From NCBI GenBank assembly GCA_036375895.1, contig DASVBJ010000024.1, positions 1-10,295 on the forward strand: a stretch of DNA of 10,295 bases, read 5' to 3'. The DNA comes from DASVBJ01 sp036375895. GTDB taxonomy: Bacteria; Actinomycetota; Actinomycetes; JACCUZ01. A model generated the notes under the pieces. The model did not search any database. It saw only the letters and a program-made list of their open reading frames with translations, and was not told the DNA's origin. Below, one piece after another: positions 1 through 6,466 of this stretch. Every line of letters begins with the position of its first letter. Positions within the stretch are counted from its first letter, which is position 1. A program made the translations under genes and the position numbers.

Positions 1-279
1 CTCTGGATGAGCCTCAAGCGCATCATCGGCTCGCACTTCGCCAACTACCGCGAGGCGTGGGAGGCCAACCGCCTCATCGCGCGCGGCCACATCCACCCGA
101 CGCTGTCCAAGACCTACGCCATGGACGACGTGGGCCAGGCCGCGTACGACGTGCACCGCAACCTGCACCAGGGCAAGGTCGGCGTGCTCTGTCTCGCCCC
201 GGAGGAGGGCCTCGGCGTGCGCGACCCCGAGCTGCGGGCCAAGCACGAGACGGCGATCAACCGCTTCCGCAACGTCTGA
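1..279 (+). CDS. ccr: Crotonyl-CoA carboxylase/reductase, C-terminal end (partial)
   Basis: The reading frame is open from the first base of the window, and the last 92 residues of the protein are present. They match the C-terminal end of crotonyl-CoA carboxylase/reductase: a KRIIGSHFANYREAWEANRL block, then HPTLSK, then a VHRN..HQGKVGVLCLAPEEGLGVRD block near the terminus. Known role of the family: NADPH-dependent reductive carboxylation of crotonyl-CoA to ethylmalonyl-CoA, in the cytoplasm. This feeds the ethylmalonyl-CoA pathway for acetate assimilation and supplies polyketide extender units. The internal ATG at position 7 is not the start, because the conserved family sequence continues upstream of it (LWM). 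The TGA at 277-279 is followed by a palindromic stretch before the coiled-coil genes. The enzyme is confidently identified; only its last sixth or so is visible. Confidence 0.93.
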   Translation, partial: LWMSLKRIIGSHFANYREAWEANRLIARGHIHPTLSKTYAMDDVGQAAYDVHRNLHQGKVGVLCLAPEEGLGVRDPELRAKHETAINRFRNV

Positions 280-280
280 G

Positions 281-318
281 GGGCGGGTGTCTGACACCGC
301 CGCCCGGGGTCTGACACC
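281..318. repeat. Tandem short palindromes (GGTGTCTGACACC type)
   Basis: Two near-identical 13-mers lie 20 bp apart between ccr and the next gene: GGTGTCTGACACC at 286-298 (perfect six-base arms around a T) and GGGGTCTGACACC at 306-318 (one arm base changed). The first copy extends into a longer imperfect GC-rich stem, 281-285 against 300-305, with bulges. In RNA it would form a hairpin just after the ccr stop and could act as a terminator. Small palindromes of this shape are typical of REP-like extragenic elements. That family assignment is inference from two copies only. Confidence 0.5.
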
Positions 319-328
319 ATGCGGTCCC

Positions 329-1831
329 ATGGAGCACGACTCCGAGCCCGTCGCCGAACGAGCCAGCCGCCTTCTCTACGCGGCCCAGCAGCAGGCGGAC
401 CGCCTCCGCGAGCAGACCGAGCAGGAGGTGGCCGCGGAGCGTGCCGCCGCACAGGAGCTGCGCGCCGAGGCCGAACGCCTGCATGCCGAGATCGCGGGGC
501 GCCACGCCGAGGCCGCCCGGCGCGAGGAGGAGGCGCACCGCCGCCACGCCGACTCGCTCGAGCAAGCGGCGCTGCGCCTCGACGAGGCGAACGCCGAGGC
601 GGACCGGCTGCGCTCCGACGCGGCCGCGGAGGCCCAGCAGCTGCTCGCGGACGCCGCCGACCAGGCCGGCCTGCTCGTCTCCGTCGCCTCCGCCAACGCC
701 GATGAGATCGTCAGCGAGGCCCAGCGCAGCGCCGACACCGCGCGCGACGTCGCCGCGGCCGACGTCGAGTCGACCCGGGCCCAGGCCCGCGAGATCCGCG
801 AGAAGGCCCACAAGGACGCCGAAGCCCTGCTGGCCGAGGCGCGCGCGGCCGCCGACCAGCTCCGGAAGGATGCCGCGGCGGAAGCGGAGCGCCGGGTCGA
901 GGAGGCGAGCGCCGAGGCCGACCGCATCGTCTCCGAGGCCTCCGGCCGGGCCCAGGCGGCCCGCGACGAGGCGGCCCGCGAGGTCGAGCAGCTGCGAGCG
1001 GAGGCGACCGGCGACGTCGAGAGGGCCCGTGCCGAGGCGGCCGCCCTGCGCGAGCAGGGTCAGGCCGACGCCGACCGTCGCCGCGCCGAGGCGGCGGCCG
1101 AGGCAGAGGGCGTCCTCGCCGACGCGGCCGAGCAGACGGCCTGGGCGAAGCGCACGGTCGACGACCTGCTCGCGGCGGCCAACAATGACGCGGAACGCAT
1201 CCGGTCCGAGGGGCACCGCGACGCGGCCAAGACCGTCGCCGACGTGCGCACCCAGGCACAGGAGCTGATCGCCACGACCGAGGAGACGGCCCGCCGCCGC
1301 ATCGAGGAGGCCGAGGCCCGCGCGGCCGCGATCGCAGCCAGCGCCGAGGAGACCCTCGCGCAGGCCGATGCCGAGGCGACCCGCCGGCTCGAGGACGCGA
1401 GCCACCGTGCCGCCCGCACGCTCGACGAGCTGTCCGGGCGCGCCGCCGAGATCGAGCAGCGCGCGGCGCGTCGCGAGGAGGAGGCCCAGGCGGCTGCGAA
1501 GGCGCTGCGCGCCCGGGTGGCCGAGCAGACCGCCGCGGCCCAGCGCGAGTCCGAGCAGGCGCGTCGCGAGGCGCGGACCGAGGCCATGCGCCTGGTCGCG
1601 GACGCCCGCCGCGAGGCCGACGAGCTGCGCGGCGAGGCCCGGCGCGTGCTCGAGGACGCCCGGGCTGAGGTGGCCGCCCTCGCCACTCGGCGGGACGAGA
1701 TCGCCGGCGAGCTCGGCCGACTCTCCGGTGTCATCGAGGCCCTCTCGGTGCCCTCACCTGCGGCGGCGCGCGCCGCGGGCGATCGGTCCGGCGTGGGGGT
1801 CGAGAGAGACAAACCGGACGTGCCAAGATGA
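329..1831 (+). CDS. Short Scy-like coiled-coil protein (cytoskeletal/polarity)
   Basis: A 500-residue protein, almost entirely Ala/Glu/Arg-rich alpha-helix with a clear 11-residue (hendecad) periodicity, for example from about residue 125 to 270. There is no signal peptide or membrane segment. The first 70 residues (RLLYAAQQQADRLREQ and onward) resemble, from memory, the stretch of Streptomyces Scy just after its N-terminal heptad coil. The C-terminal motif at 453-472 (TRRDEIAGELGRLSGVIEAL) parallels the FilP motif encoded next door. Known role of Scy: a large scaffold at growing tips that binds DivIVA and FilP. Here the usual N-terminal domain and most of the long rod are absent, since family members reach about 1,300 residues. 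Start choice: an in-frame GTG at 287 has GAGGGG just upstream but lies inside a palindromic repeat and would add 14 unlikely residues, so ATG 329 is preferred, although it has no Shine-Dalgarno sequence. The gene is 34 bp ahead of filP, probably cotranscribed. It could also be another DivIVA-associated coiled coil. Confidence 0.8.
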   Translation: MEHDSEPVAERASRLLYAAQQQADRLREQTEQEVAAERAAAQELRAEAERLHAEIAGRHAEAARREEEAHRRHADSLEQAALRLDEANAEADRLRSDAAAEAQQLLADAADQAGLLVSVASANADEIVSEAQRSADTARDVAAADVESTRAQAREIREKAHKDAEALLAEARAAADQLRKDAAAEAERRVEEASAEADRIVSEASGRAQAARDEAAREVEQLRAEATGDVERARAEAAALREQGQADADRRRAEAAAEAEGVLADAAEQTAWAKRTVDDLLAAANNDAERIRSEGHRDAAKTVADVRTQAQELIATTEETARRRIEEAEARAAAIAASAEETLAQADAEATRRLEDASHRAARTLDELSGRAAEIEQRAARREEEAQAAAKALRARVAEQTAAAQRESEQARREARTEAMRLVADARREADELRGEARRVLEDARAEVAALATRRDEIAGELGRLSGVIEALSVPSPAAARAAGDRSGVGVERDKPDVPR

Positions 1832-1865
1832 CCACAACCCTCTGCACACACGACGGGACTCCCTG

Positions 1866-2981
1866 ATGAGCGACACCACCACCCACCAGCAGTTCGAGAT
1901 CGTCCGCCGCGGCTACGAGCCACAGCAGGTCGACCGCCGCGTCGCGGCCCTCGTCTCCGAGCTCGAGGCGACGCGACGACGCACCGCCGAGCTCGAACGG
2001 CGGGTCGAGGAGCTGCACCTGCAGAGCCGCGCGCTGCAGGAGCAGACCGACGAGGGCAAGCCCCCGTACGCCGGGCTGGGCGCACGGATCGAGCAGATCC
2101 TCGGCCTCGCCGAGGAGGAGTCGAAGGAGCTGCGGGCCGCCGCCATCGAGGAGGCGCAGCAGCACCGGGCCCTGAGCGAGCAGGCCGCGGACAAGCTGCG
2201 GAGCGAGGCGGAGCGCTACGCGCAGGAGCGTCGCAGCGAGGCCGACGCCGAGGCCGCGCGCGTCCTCGAGGACGCGCGCCGCCAGGCCGACCAGGTGCGC
2301 GACGACACCGAGCGCGACGCCAAGGCCCGCCGCGAGGAGGCCGAGGCCATCTTCGAGCGCAACCGCGCCAAGGCCGCCCAGGCCGCCGCCGACTTCGAGA
2401 CCACCCTGGCCCACCGCCGGGAGCAGGCCGAGAAGGACTTCACCGAGCAGCTGAACGCCAACGAGCAGCAGCTCGCCGTCGTGAAGCAGCGCTCCGAGCA
2501 GATGCGGCTCGAGGCCGAGAAGCTGCGCGCCGACGCCGACCGCAAGTCCAAGCGGATCCTCGACGAGGCGCAGCGCCAGGCCGACGACCTGCTCGCCGAC
2601 GCCAAGGCGTCGGCCGAGCGCACCCGCGCCGAGTCCGAGCGCGAGCTCGCGGCTGCCACCCAGCGCCGGGACAGCATCAACGCGCAGCTGACCAACGTGC
2701 GGCAGATGCTCGCCACGCTGACTGGCGCCACGCTGCCCAACCCGCTCGGTGACGACGAGCCGGCGAAGCCGGCCGACAAGGGCGCCCCGGAGCAGGCCGC
2801 GACGCCGGCCGCCGGCAAGGGCGAGCCCGGTGCGGGCCACGTGAAGCCCACGGACCAGGCGAAGCCCGCCAACCAGGGGTCGGGGAACGAGGCCAAGGCC
2901 GCGGGCGGCAACGGCGCGGCGACTTCCGCGCAGCCCGGCAGGCCCGCAGCCAAGGAGACCGCCGACAAGCCCAACGGCTGA
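1866..2981 (+). CDS. filP: FilP-like intermediate-filament/DivIVA-domain coiled-coil protein
   Basis: A 371-residue protein. Residues about 9-55 carry the DivIVA-like N-terminal signature (FEIVRRGYEPQQVDRRV), and then YAGLGARIEQILGLAEEE at 68-85. A hendecad coiled-coil rod follows to about residue 260, with the conserved C-terminal motif RRDSINAQLTNVRQMLATLTG at about 267-287 (split here as RRDSINAQLTNVRQ plus MLATLTG). This order matches Streptomyces FilP, often annotated 'cellulose-binding protein'. Known role: it assembles into filaments, interacts with DivIVA and Scy, and gives rigidity near growing tips. Residues about 288-371 form a low-complexity Ala/Pro/Lys/Gly/Gln tail, probably disordered, that the roughly 310-residue Streptomyces protein lacks (from memory). 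Start: ATG 1866 with GGGA at 1855-1858, 7 bp spacing. Upstream codons in the same frame overlap the preceding gene and are shadow. A strong hairpin follows the stop. Confidence 0.9.
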   Translation: MSDTTTHQQFEIVRRGYEPQQVDRRVAALVSELEATRRRTAELERRVEELHLQSRALQEQTDEGKPPYAGLGARIEQILGLAEEESKELRAAAIEEAQQHRALSEQAADKLRSEAERYAQERRSEADAEAARVLEDARRQADQVRDDTERDAKARREEAEAIFERNRAKAAQAAADFETTLAHRREQAEKDFTEQLNANEQQLAVVKQRSEQMRLEAEKLRADADRKSKRILDEAQRQADDLLADAKASAERTRAESERELAAATQRRDSINAQLTNVRQMLATLTGATLPNPLGDDEPAKPADKGAPEQAATPAAGKGEPGAGHVKPTDQAKPANQGSGNEAKAAGGNGAATSAQPGRPAAKETADKPNG

Positions 2982-2983
2982 CC

Positions 2984-3040
2984 GGTCCCGGTCGGGGTCG
3001 GCCACGGCGGAGCGCCGCCGCGGTCGACCCCGACCGGACC
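2984..3040 (+). terminator. Strong hairpin terminator after filP
   Basis: A perfect 13-bp inverted repeat pairs 2988-3000 (CCGGTCGGGGTCG) with 3025-3037 (CGACCCCGACCGG). It is extended outside by GGT/ACC across a single bulged C, and inside by GCC/GGT and then CGGCGG/CCGCCG closed by an AGCG tetraloop. Nearly the whole 57 bp folds into one stem. There is no U-run, as is common for actinobacterial terminators. It starts 2 bp after the filP stop and ends 40 bp before the next start, so it very probably insulates the filament genes from the AI-2E gene. Confidence 0.85.
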
Positions 3041-3080
3041 GCTACGCTCCCGCCGAGGACGGCGAACGGGAGTCGAAGCG

Positions 3081-4271
3081 GTGACCGACGAGGAAGCGTC
3101 GAGGCGGGCGCGGCAGGCCGCGCGGGCCGAGACCGACGCCGCTGACGAGACGGGCCGCGAGGCCGAGGACGGTCGGGCGGGCCCTGACAGGCCCCGGATC
3201 GACGTCGGCGAGGGCGAGACGTCCTTCGGCCGGCTCGGCCGGCCGATCCGCCGGGACTCGCCGTTCATGCTGGGCTTCCTCGGCGCGCTCGGTGTGTTCG
3301 TCGCCTACTTCCTGGTCACCGCCGTCGTGCAGGCGCGGTCGGTCATCATCCTCATCGTCGTCTCGCTGTTCCTCGCCGTCGGGCTGAATCCCGTCGTCGA
3401 GTCCCTGGTGCGGCGCGGCATGCGCCGCGGTTTCGCGATCGGCGTGGTGTTCCTCGTCGTTGTCGGGGTCTTCGTCGGGTTCGGGTTCGCCGTCGTGCCG
3501 CCGGTGGTCGACCAGACCAACTCGTTCGTCAAGGACCTGCCCAACTACCTCGCCGACCTGCGCAAGAACCCCACGATCCGGCAGTTCGACGAGGACTACG
3601 GGGTGATCCAGAGGGCCCAGGACTACGTCACCAGCGGGGGCCTCGGGCAGCGGGTCTTCGGCGGGCTCGTAGGGGTCGGACGCATCGTCCTCAACGCCGT
3701 CTTCGGCGCGTTCTCGGTCCTGATCATGACGCTCTACTTCCTCGCCTCGCTGCCGAGCATGAAGCGCCAGGCCTACCGGCTGGTGCCGGCGACCCGCCGC
3801 GAGCGGGTGCAGCTGCTCACCGACGTGATCCTCGACCGGATCGGCGGCTTCGTGAGCGGTGCCTTCACGGTTGCGTTCATCGCGACGGTGTCGTCATACA
3901 TCCTGCTGAACATCATCAGCATGCCGTTCGCCCTCGCCCTGGCGGTCCTCGTCGGCCTGCTGGACCTCGTCCCCCTCGTGGGCGCCACGCTCGGCGCAAC
4001 TGTGGTGACCGTGCTGGCGTTCATCGAGTCGCCGGCCAAGGGCATCGTCTGCGTGGTGTTCTTCCTGGCCTACCAGCAGTTCGAGAACTACGTCATCTAT
4101 CCCCACGTCATGCGCCGGGCGGTCGACGTGCCGGCCGCGCTGACCGTGGTGGCGGTGCTCATCGGCGGCGCGCTGCTCGGGGTGGTGGGCGCGCTGCTCG
4201 CGATCCCGATCGCTGCGGCAGCCCTGCTCGTTGCACGCGAGGTGTTCATCCCGCGGATGGACCGCGTCTGA
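3081..4271 (+). CDS. AI-2E family transporter (PerM/UPF0118)
   Basis: A 396-residue integral membrane protein. An acidic, hydrophilic N-terminal cytoplasmic tail (about 1-58) is followed by hydrophobic segments at about 62-81, 85-104, 117-141, 205-223, 258-279, 284-315, 319-331 and 352-386. A soluble region at about 142-200 lies between the third and fourth segments, a hallmark of the AI-2E/PerM family. Family motifs visible: DLVPLVGATLG at 295-305 and QQFENYVIYPHV at 332-343. Family members include the E. coli autoinducer-2 exporter TqsA, PerM, and Na+/H+ antiporters; the substrate cannot be read from sequence. Start: GTG 3081 with GGGAG at 3068-3072, 8 bp spacing. It is a single gene between the strong filP hairpin and the convergent hydrolase gene, whose stop is 1 bp away. 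Confidence 0.9.
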   Translation: MTDEEASRRARQAARAETDAADETGREAEDGRAGPDRPRIDVGEGETSFGRLGRPIRRDSPFMLGFLGALGVFVAYFLVTAVVQARSVIILIVVSLFLAVGLNPVVESLVRRGMRRGFAIGVVFLVVVGVFVGFGFAVVPPVVDQTNSFVKDLPNYLADLRKNPTIRQFDEDYGVIQRAQDYVTSGGLGQRVFGGLVGVGRIVLNAVFGAFSVLIMTLYFLASLPSMKRQAYRLVPATRRERVQLLTDVILDRIGGFVSGAFTVAFIATVSSYILLNIISMPFALALAVLVGLLDLVPLVGATLGATVVTVLAFIESPAKGIVCVVFFLAYQQFENYVIYPHVMRRAVDVPAALTVVAVLIGGALLGVVGALLAIPIAAAALLVAREVFIPRMDRV

Positions 4272-4272
4272 G

Positions 4273-5064
4273 TCACGCCGGCTGATCCAGCGAGGCGAGG
4301 AAGTCGCGCACGGCCCGGTTGAACGCGTCAGGCGCCTCGACGGCCGTCAGGTGCCCGGACCCGGGCACGACGACCAGTCGGCCCCGCGGCAGGGCCTCGA
4401 CCATCGCCTCGGCGTCCGACGGCGGCGAGAGCACGTCCTCGTCCCCGACGACGACCAGGGCGGGCACGTCGGCGCACCGCAGGGTGTCCGTCGAGTCGGG
4501 GCGGGCCGCCATGGCCCGCTGTGCCCACGCCGCGGCCGCGGGCGGCGCCGCCTCGACCAGGGCCCGCACCCGGCCCTGGACCAGCGGCTGGGTGCGCTTG
4601 GTGGTCTCGCCGCACAGGGCGGGCAGGACGTCCTCGACGAGGACCCGCGCGCTGTCCTCCTCGTCGAGGGTCGCGGCGATGCGCTCGCGGTTCTCCCGGG
4701 CCGCGGGCGGGTCGGCGGTCGCCTTGGTGTCGGCGAGCAGCAGCGCCCGCACGACTCCGGGGTGCCGTCGCAGCAGGGCCATCGCGACGTAGCCACCCAT
4801 CGAGAGGCCCCCCAGGACCACCGGCCCCAGGCCGAGACGGTCGACCAGCCCGGCGACGTCGTCGGCCATGCGGTCGAGCGAGGGCTCGTCCGAGCCCAGC
4901 TTCGAGCCGCCGAAGCCGCGCAGGTCCGGCGTGATGACGCGGCAGACCTCGCTGAGACCGTTGCGCTGCTCCAGCCACATGGCGGAGGACAGCGGGAAGG
5001 CGTGGAGGAGCAGCAGCGGCGTGCCGGTGCCGCTCTCCCTGACGTGGAGATCGACCTGCGTCAT
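4273..5064 (-). CDS. Alpha/beta-fold hydrolase
   Basis: A 263-residue soluble hydrolase of the alpha/beta fold. The strand-and-oxyanion segment is LLLLHAFPLS (17-26). The nucleophile elbow is GLSMGG (86-91) with Ser88. The likely catalytic acid is Asp210 in VVVGDEDVLSPP, and the catalytic His238 lies in GSGHLTAVEAP. Length and architecture fit small-ester or lactone hydrolases such as the 3-oxoadipate enol-lactonase/esterase group, but the substrate is unknown. Start: ATG at 5062-5064. The frame stays open upstream into the neighbouring hydrolase, but family similarity begins at this ATG. No good Shine-Dalgarno sequence is visible. It begins 25 bp after the stop of the second hydrolase, so the two are probably one transcript. 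Its stop is 1 bp from the AI-2E stop, with no hairpin between. Confidence 0.88.
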   Translation of the reverse strand: MTQVDLHVRESGTGTPLLLLHAFPLSSAMWLEQRNGLSEVCRVITPDLRGFGGSKLGSDEPSLDRMADDVAGLVDRLGLGPVVLGGLSMGGYVAMALLRRHPGVVRALLLADTKATADPPAARENRERIAATLDEEDSARVLVEDVLPALCGETTKRTQPLVQGRVRALVEAAPPAAAAWAQRAMAARPDSTDTLRCADVPALVVVGDEDVLSPPSDAEAMVEALPRGRLVVVPGSGHLTAVEAPDAFNRAVRDFLASLDQPA

Positions 5065-5089
5065 GGGAGGCACCGTAGCGTCGCGCGGG

Positions 5090-5845
5090 TCACGCGCCGG
5101 TGTCGGTCCCGACCGGGCCGTCCCAGTGGTGCGGGAGCGGGTACGCCGAGGGGGCGACGCGCCGCACGACCTCGTCCAGCACCCGGCGTACGGAAGGCTC
5201 CCCGACCCAGAGGTGCTTGGCGCCCTCGACCCCGATGACCTCGGCCTGCGGGATGCGCGCGAAGCGCTCCGTGGCCTCGGCCGGCCGCAGATAGTCGTCG
5301 TGCTCGGGCACGAGGGCGACGACCGGCTTGCCGGAGGCCGCCCACGCGTCGAGGTGCTCGTCACGGGCGTACCGCAGCGGCGGGGACAGCAGGATCGCGC
5401 CCTCGACGGACGGGTCGAGCCCGTGCATCAGGGCGAGGTCGGTGCCGAACGACCAGCCCAGCAGCCACCGGTGGGGCAGCCGCGGGGCCTCGTGGTACTC
5501 GGCGTACTCGATCGCCGCCGCGACGTCGAAGCGCTCGCCCACCGCGTCGTCGAAGGCCCCGTCGCTGGTGCCCTGCGGCGACGACGTGCCGCGGGTGTTG
5601 AACCGCAGCACCGCGACGCCCGCCAGGGCGGGCAGCCGGAACGAGGCCTTCTTGATGACGTGGCTGTCCATGAAGCCGCCGTGGGTCGGCAACGGGTGCA
5701 GCGTCACCAGCGTGGCCACGGGGTCGCGGTCCTCGGGCACGGCCAGCTCGCCGACGAGCCGCAGGCCGTCGGCCGTGTGCAGGTCGACGGGGGTACGCCG
5801 GGCCGGCAGCACCGTGTTGGCTCTGATCAGGTGGGGCTTGGACAC
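5090..5845 (-). CDS. Alpha/beta hydrolase (dienelactone-hydrolase/serine-aminopeptidase-like)
   Basis: A 251-residue soluble protein. The core strand LVTLHPLPTHGG (46-57) leads into a region of the form VLRFNTRGTSSPQG (79-92), typical of small CocE/dienelactone-hydrolase-like alpha/beta hydrolases. The nucleophile elbow is GWSFG (130-134) with Ser132. Candidate acids are Asp183/Asp184 in PEHDDYLRP, and the catalytic His211 is in AKHLWVGE. Related actinobacterial proteins are annotated only as alpha/beta hydrolases; the substrate is unknown. Start: GTG 5843-5845 gives the family N-terminus (SKPHLIR). There is no Shine-Dalgarno sequence, but a GATACT box 8 bp upstream fits a leaderless transcript. 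It is the first gene of a two-hydrolase unit. The two hydrolases are not close copies of each other. Confidence 0.87.
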   Translation of the reverse strand: MSKPHLIRANTVLPARRTPVDLHTADGLRLVGELAVPEDRDPVATLVTLHPLPTHGGFMDSHVIKKASFRLPALAGVAVLRFNTRGTSSPQGTSDGAFDDAVGERFDVAAAIEYAEYHEAPRLPHRWLLGWSFGTDLALMHGLDPSVEGAILLSPPLRYARDEHLDAWAASGKPVVALVPEHDDYLRPAEATERFARIPQAEVIGVEGAKHLWVGEPSVRRVLDEVVRRVAPSAYPLPHHWDGPVGTDTGA

Positions 5846-5851
5846 AGTCGG

Positions 5852-6193
5852 TCAGTATCGCGGTGGGCCACCCGGACGTCGCGACGTGGGTCCCCGGCGG
5901 CCCCGGGCGGTCCAGCACGCGGTGTGCCAGTGCCGTCGGTCGGTCACGTCGCGCAGGCCGTCGGCGGGCCAGGCCACGACGTGCGCCAGCCCGGGGCCGA
6001 TCTCGTGGTCGCAGCCGGGGCAGCGGTAGGTCTTCGTGGAGCCCGCAGCCGGCACCGACCGCACCATCCAGGTGCCGTCCGGGTGGTCCTCGGTGCGATC
6101 CACGCCGCGGGTCCACCCCGCGGGCTGGTCGTCGACGTCTCGCGCGGGCCCGGTCGGGCGGCCGCGGCGGCGGGGCCGGTTGCTGCGGGGCAC
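5852..6193 (-). CDS. Conserved actinobacterial small zinc-ribbon-like protein (often labelled ATP/GTP-binding)
   Basis: A 113-residue basic protein. An Arg/Pro-rich N-terminus (1-20) leads to a RTEDHPDGTW block (33-42), a KTYRCPGCDHEIGPG segment (54-68), then HVVAWPAD (71-78) and RRHWHTACW (86-94). Cys58-x2-Cys61 and His90-x2-Cys93 look like the two halves of a metal-binding ribbon, with His71 and His88 as further candidates. I recognise it as a widely conserved actinobacterial family of unknown function, sometimes named 'ATP/GTP-binding protein'; no nucleotide-binding motif is visible. Start: GTG 6193 gives the family-like RSNRPRRRGRP start. The frame is open to 6352, but that extension would overlap the divergent FmdB-type gene. 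A GACAAT box 6 bp upstream supports this start as leaderless. It ends 6 bp before the hydrolase GTG. Confidence 0.75.
   Translation of the reverse strand: MPRSNRPRRRGRPTGPARDVDDQPAGWTRGVDRTEDHPDGTWMVRSVPAAGSTKTYRCPGCDHEIGPGLAHVVAWPADGLRDVTDRRHWHTACWTARGRRGPTSRRPGGPPRY
5854..5859 (-). promoter_or_regulatory. Candidate -10 box for leaderless hydrolase transcript
   Basis: Read on the minus strand, GATACT (four of six matches to TATAAT) ends 8 bp before the GTG at 5845. No Shine-Dalgarno sequence intervenes and no convincing -35 box was found. It overlaps the last codons of the upstream same-strand gene (stop at 5852-5854), so the hydrolase pair may have its own promoter inside that gene's end. 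This is inference. Confidence 0.35.
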
Positions 6194-6199
6194 CCGGGC

Positions 6200-6244
6200 A
6201 TTGTCCCCGACCGTCGACCTGCGCCGGCGACCTCGTCGTACCCT
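6200..6244. promoter_or_regulatory. Divergent pair of leaderless promoters
   Basis: The 57-bp gap between two divergent GTG starts holds a -10-like box for each. On the minus strand GACAAT (6200-6205) ends 6 bp before the GTG at 6193. On the plus strand TACCCT (6239-6244) ends 6 bp before the GTG at 6251. Neither gene has a Shine-Dalgarno sequence. A 6-bp -10-to-start distance places transcription initiation at the start codon. No strong -35 hexamers are evident. The positions are read directly from sequence; function is inferred. Confidence 0.5.
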
Positions 6245-6250
6245 CTGGTC

Positions 6251-6466
6251 GTGCCCCGCTACGACTTCCGCTGCCGCGCCTGCGGCACCACCTTCGAGGT
6301 GTCGCGCCCGATGAGGGACGCCGGCCTGCCCGCGACCTGTCCGGCCGGCCACGAGGACACCGTGAAGCTGCTCTCCACCGTGTCGGTCACGGGATCGGCG
6401 ACGCAGGTGCCCGCGGGCCCCGCTCCCTCCGGAGGCGGGTGCTGCGGCGGCGGCTGCTGCGGCTGA
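6251..6466 (+). CDS. FmdB family zinc-ribbon protein
   Basis: A 71-residue protein beginning PRYDFRCRACGTTFEVSRPM, the signature N-terminus of the FmdB (regulatory protein, zinc-ribbon) family. Cys8 and Cys11 form the first knuckle, and Cys30 with His34 (CPAGH) the second. The tail after residue about 59 is glycine/cysteine-rich with paired cysteines (Cys64, 65, 69, 70), common in actinobacterial members. Family founders were linked to formamidase/acetamidase regulation in Methylophilus; the actual role here is unknown. Start: GTG 6251, because the conserved family start sits exactly here. The much longer open frame upstream (back to 4868) runs antisense to the hydrolases and is rejected. The transcript is probably leaderless. 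The TGA abuts the convergent dehydrogenase stop with no spacer. Confidence 0.9.
   Translation: MPRYDFRCRACGTTFEVSRPMRDAGLPATCPAGHEDTVKLLSTVSVTGSATQVPAGPAPSGGGCCGGGCCG

Noticed and set aside
700..1150. Possible DNA tandem repeat within the Scy-like gene
   Set aside because: The periodicity is at the protein level (11-residue coiled-coil pattern). The underlying 33-bp units are too diverged to be a DNA satellite.
257..1405. Long minus-strand open frame (382 codons) opposite the Scy-like gene
   Set aside because: Gly/Leu/Arg-rich composition with no recognisable domain. It arises because GC-rich third positions of the plus-strand coiled-coil gene suppress stops in the antisense frame.
1731..3005. 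Minus-strand open frame (424 codons) opposite filP
   Set aside because: Same shadow effect: no domain, low complexity, and it covers a confidently identified plus-strand gene.
5065..5364. 100-residue N-terminal extension of the first hydrolase frame
   Set aside because: It overlaps the second hydrolase in another frame. The alpha/beta hydrolase fold starts just after the ATG at 5064.
4868..6250. Upstream extension of the FmdB-type frame to a 532-residue protein
   Set aside because: The upstream part is antisense to both alpha/beta hydrolases and looks like translated noncoding frame. The conserved FmdB start PRYDFRC lies exactly at GTG 6251.
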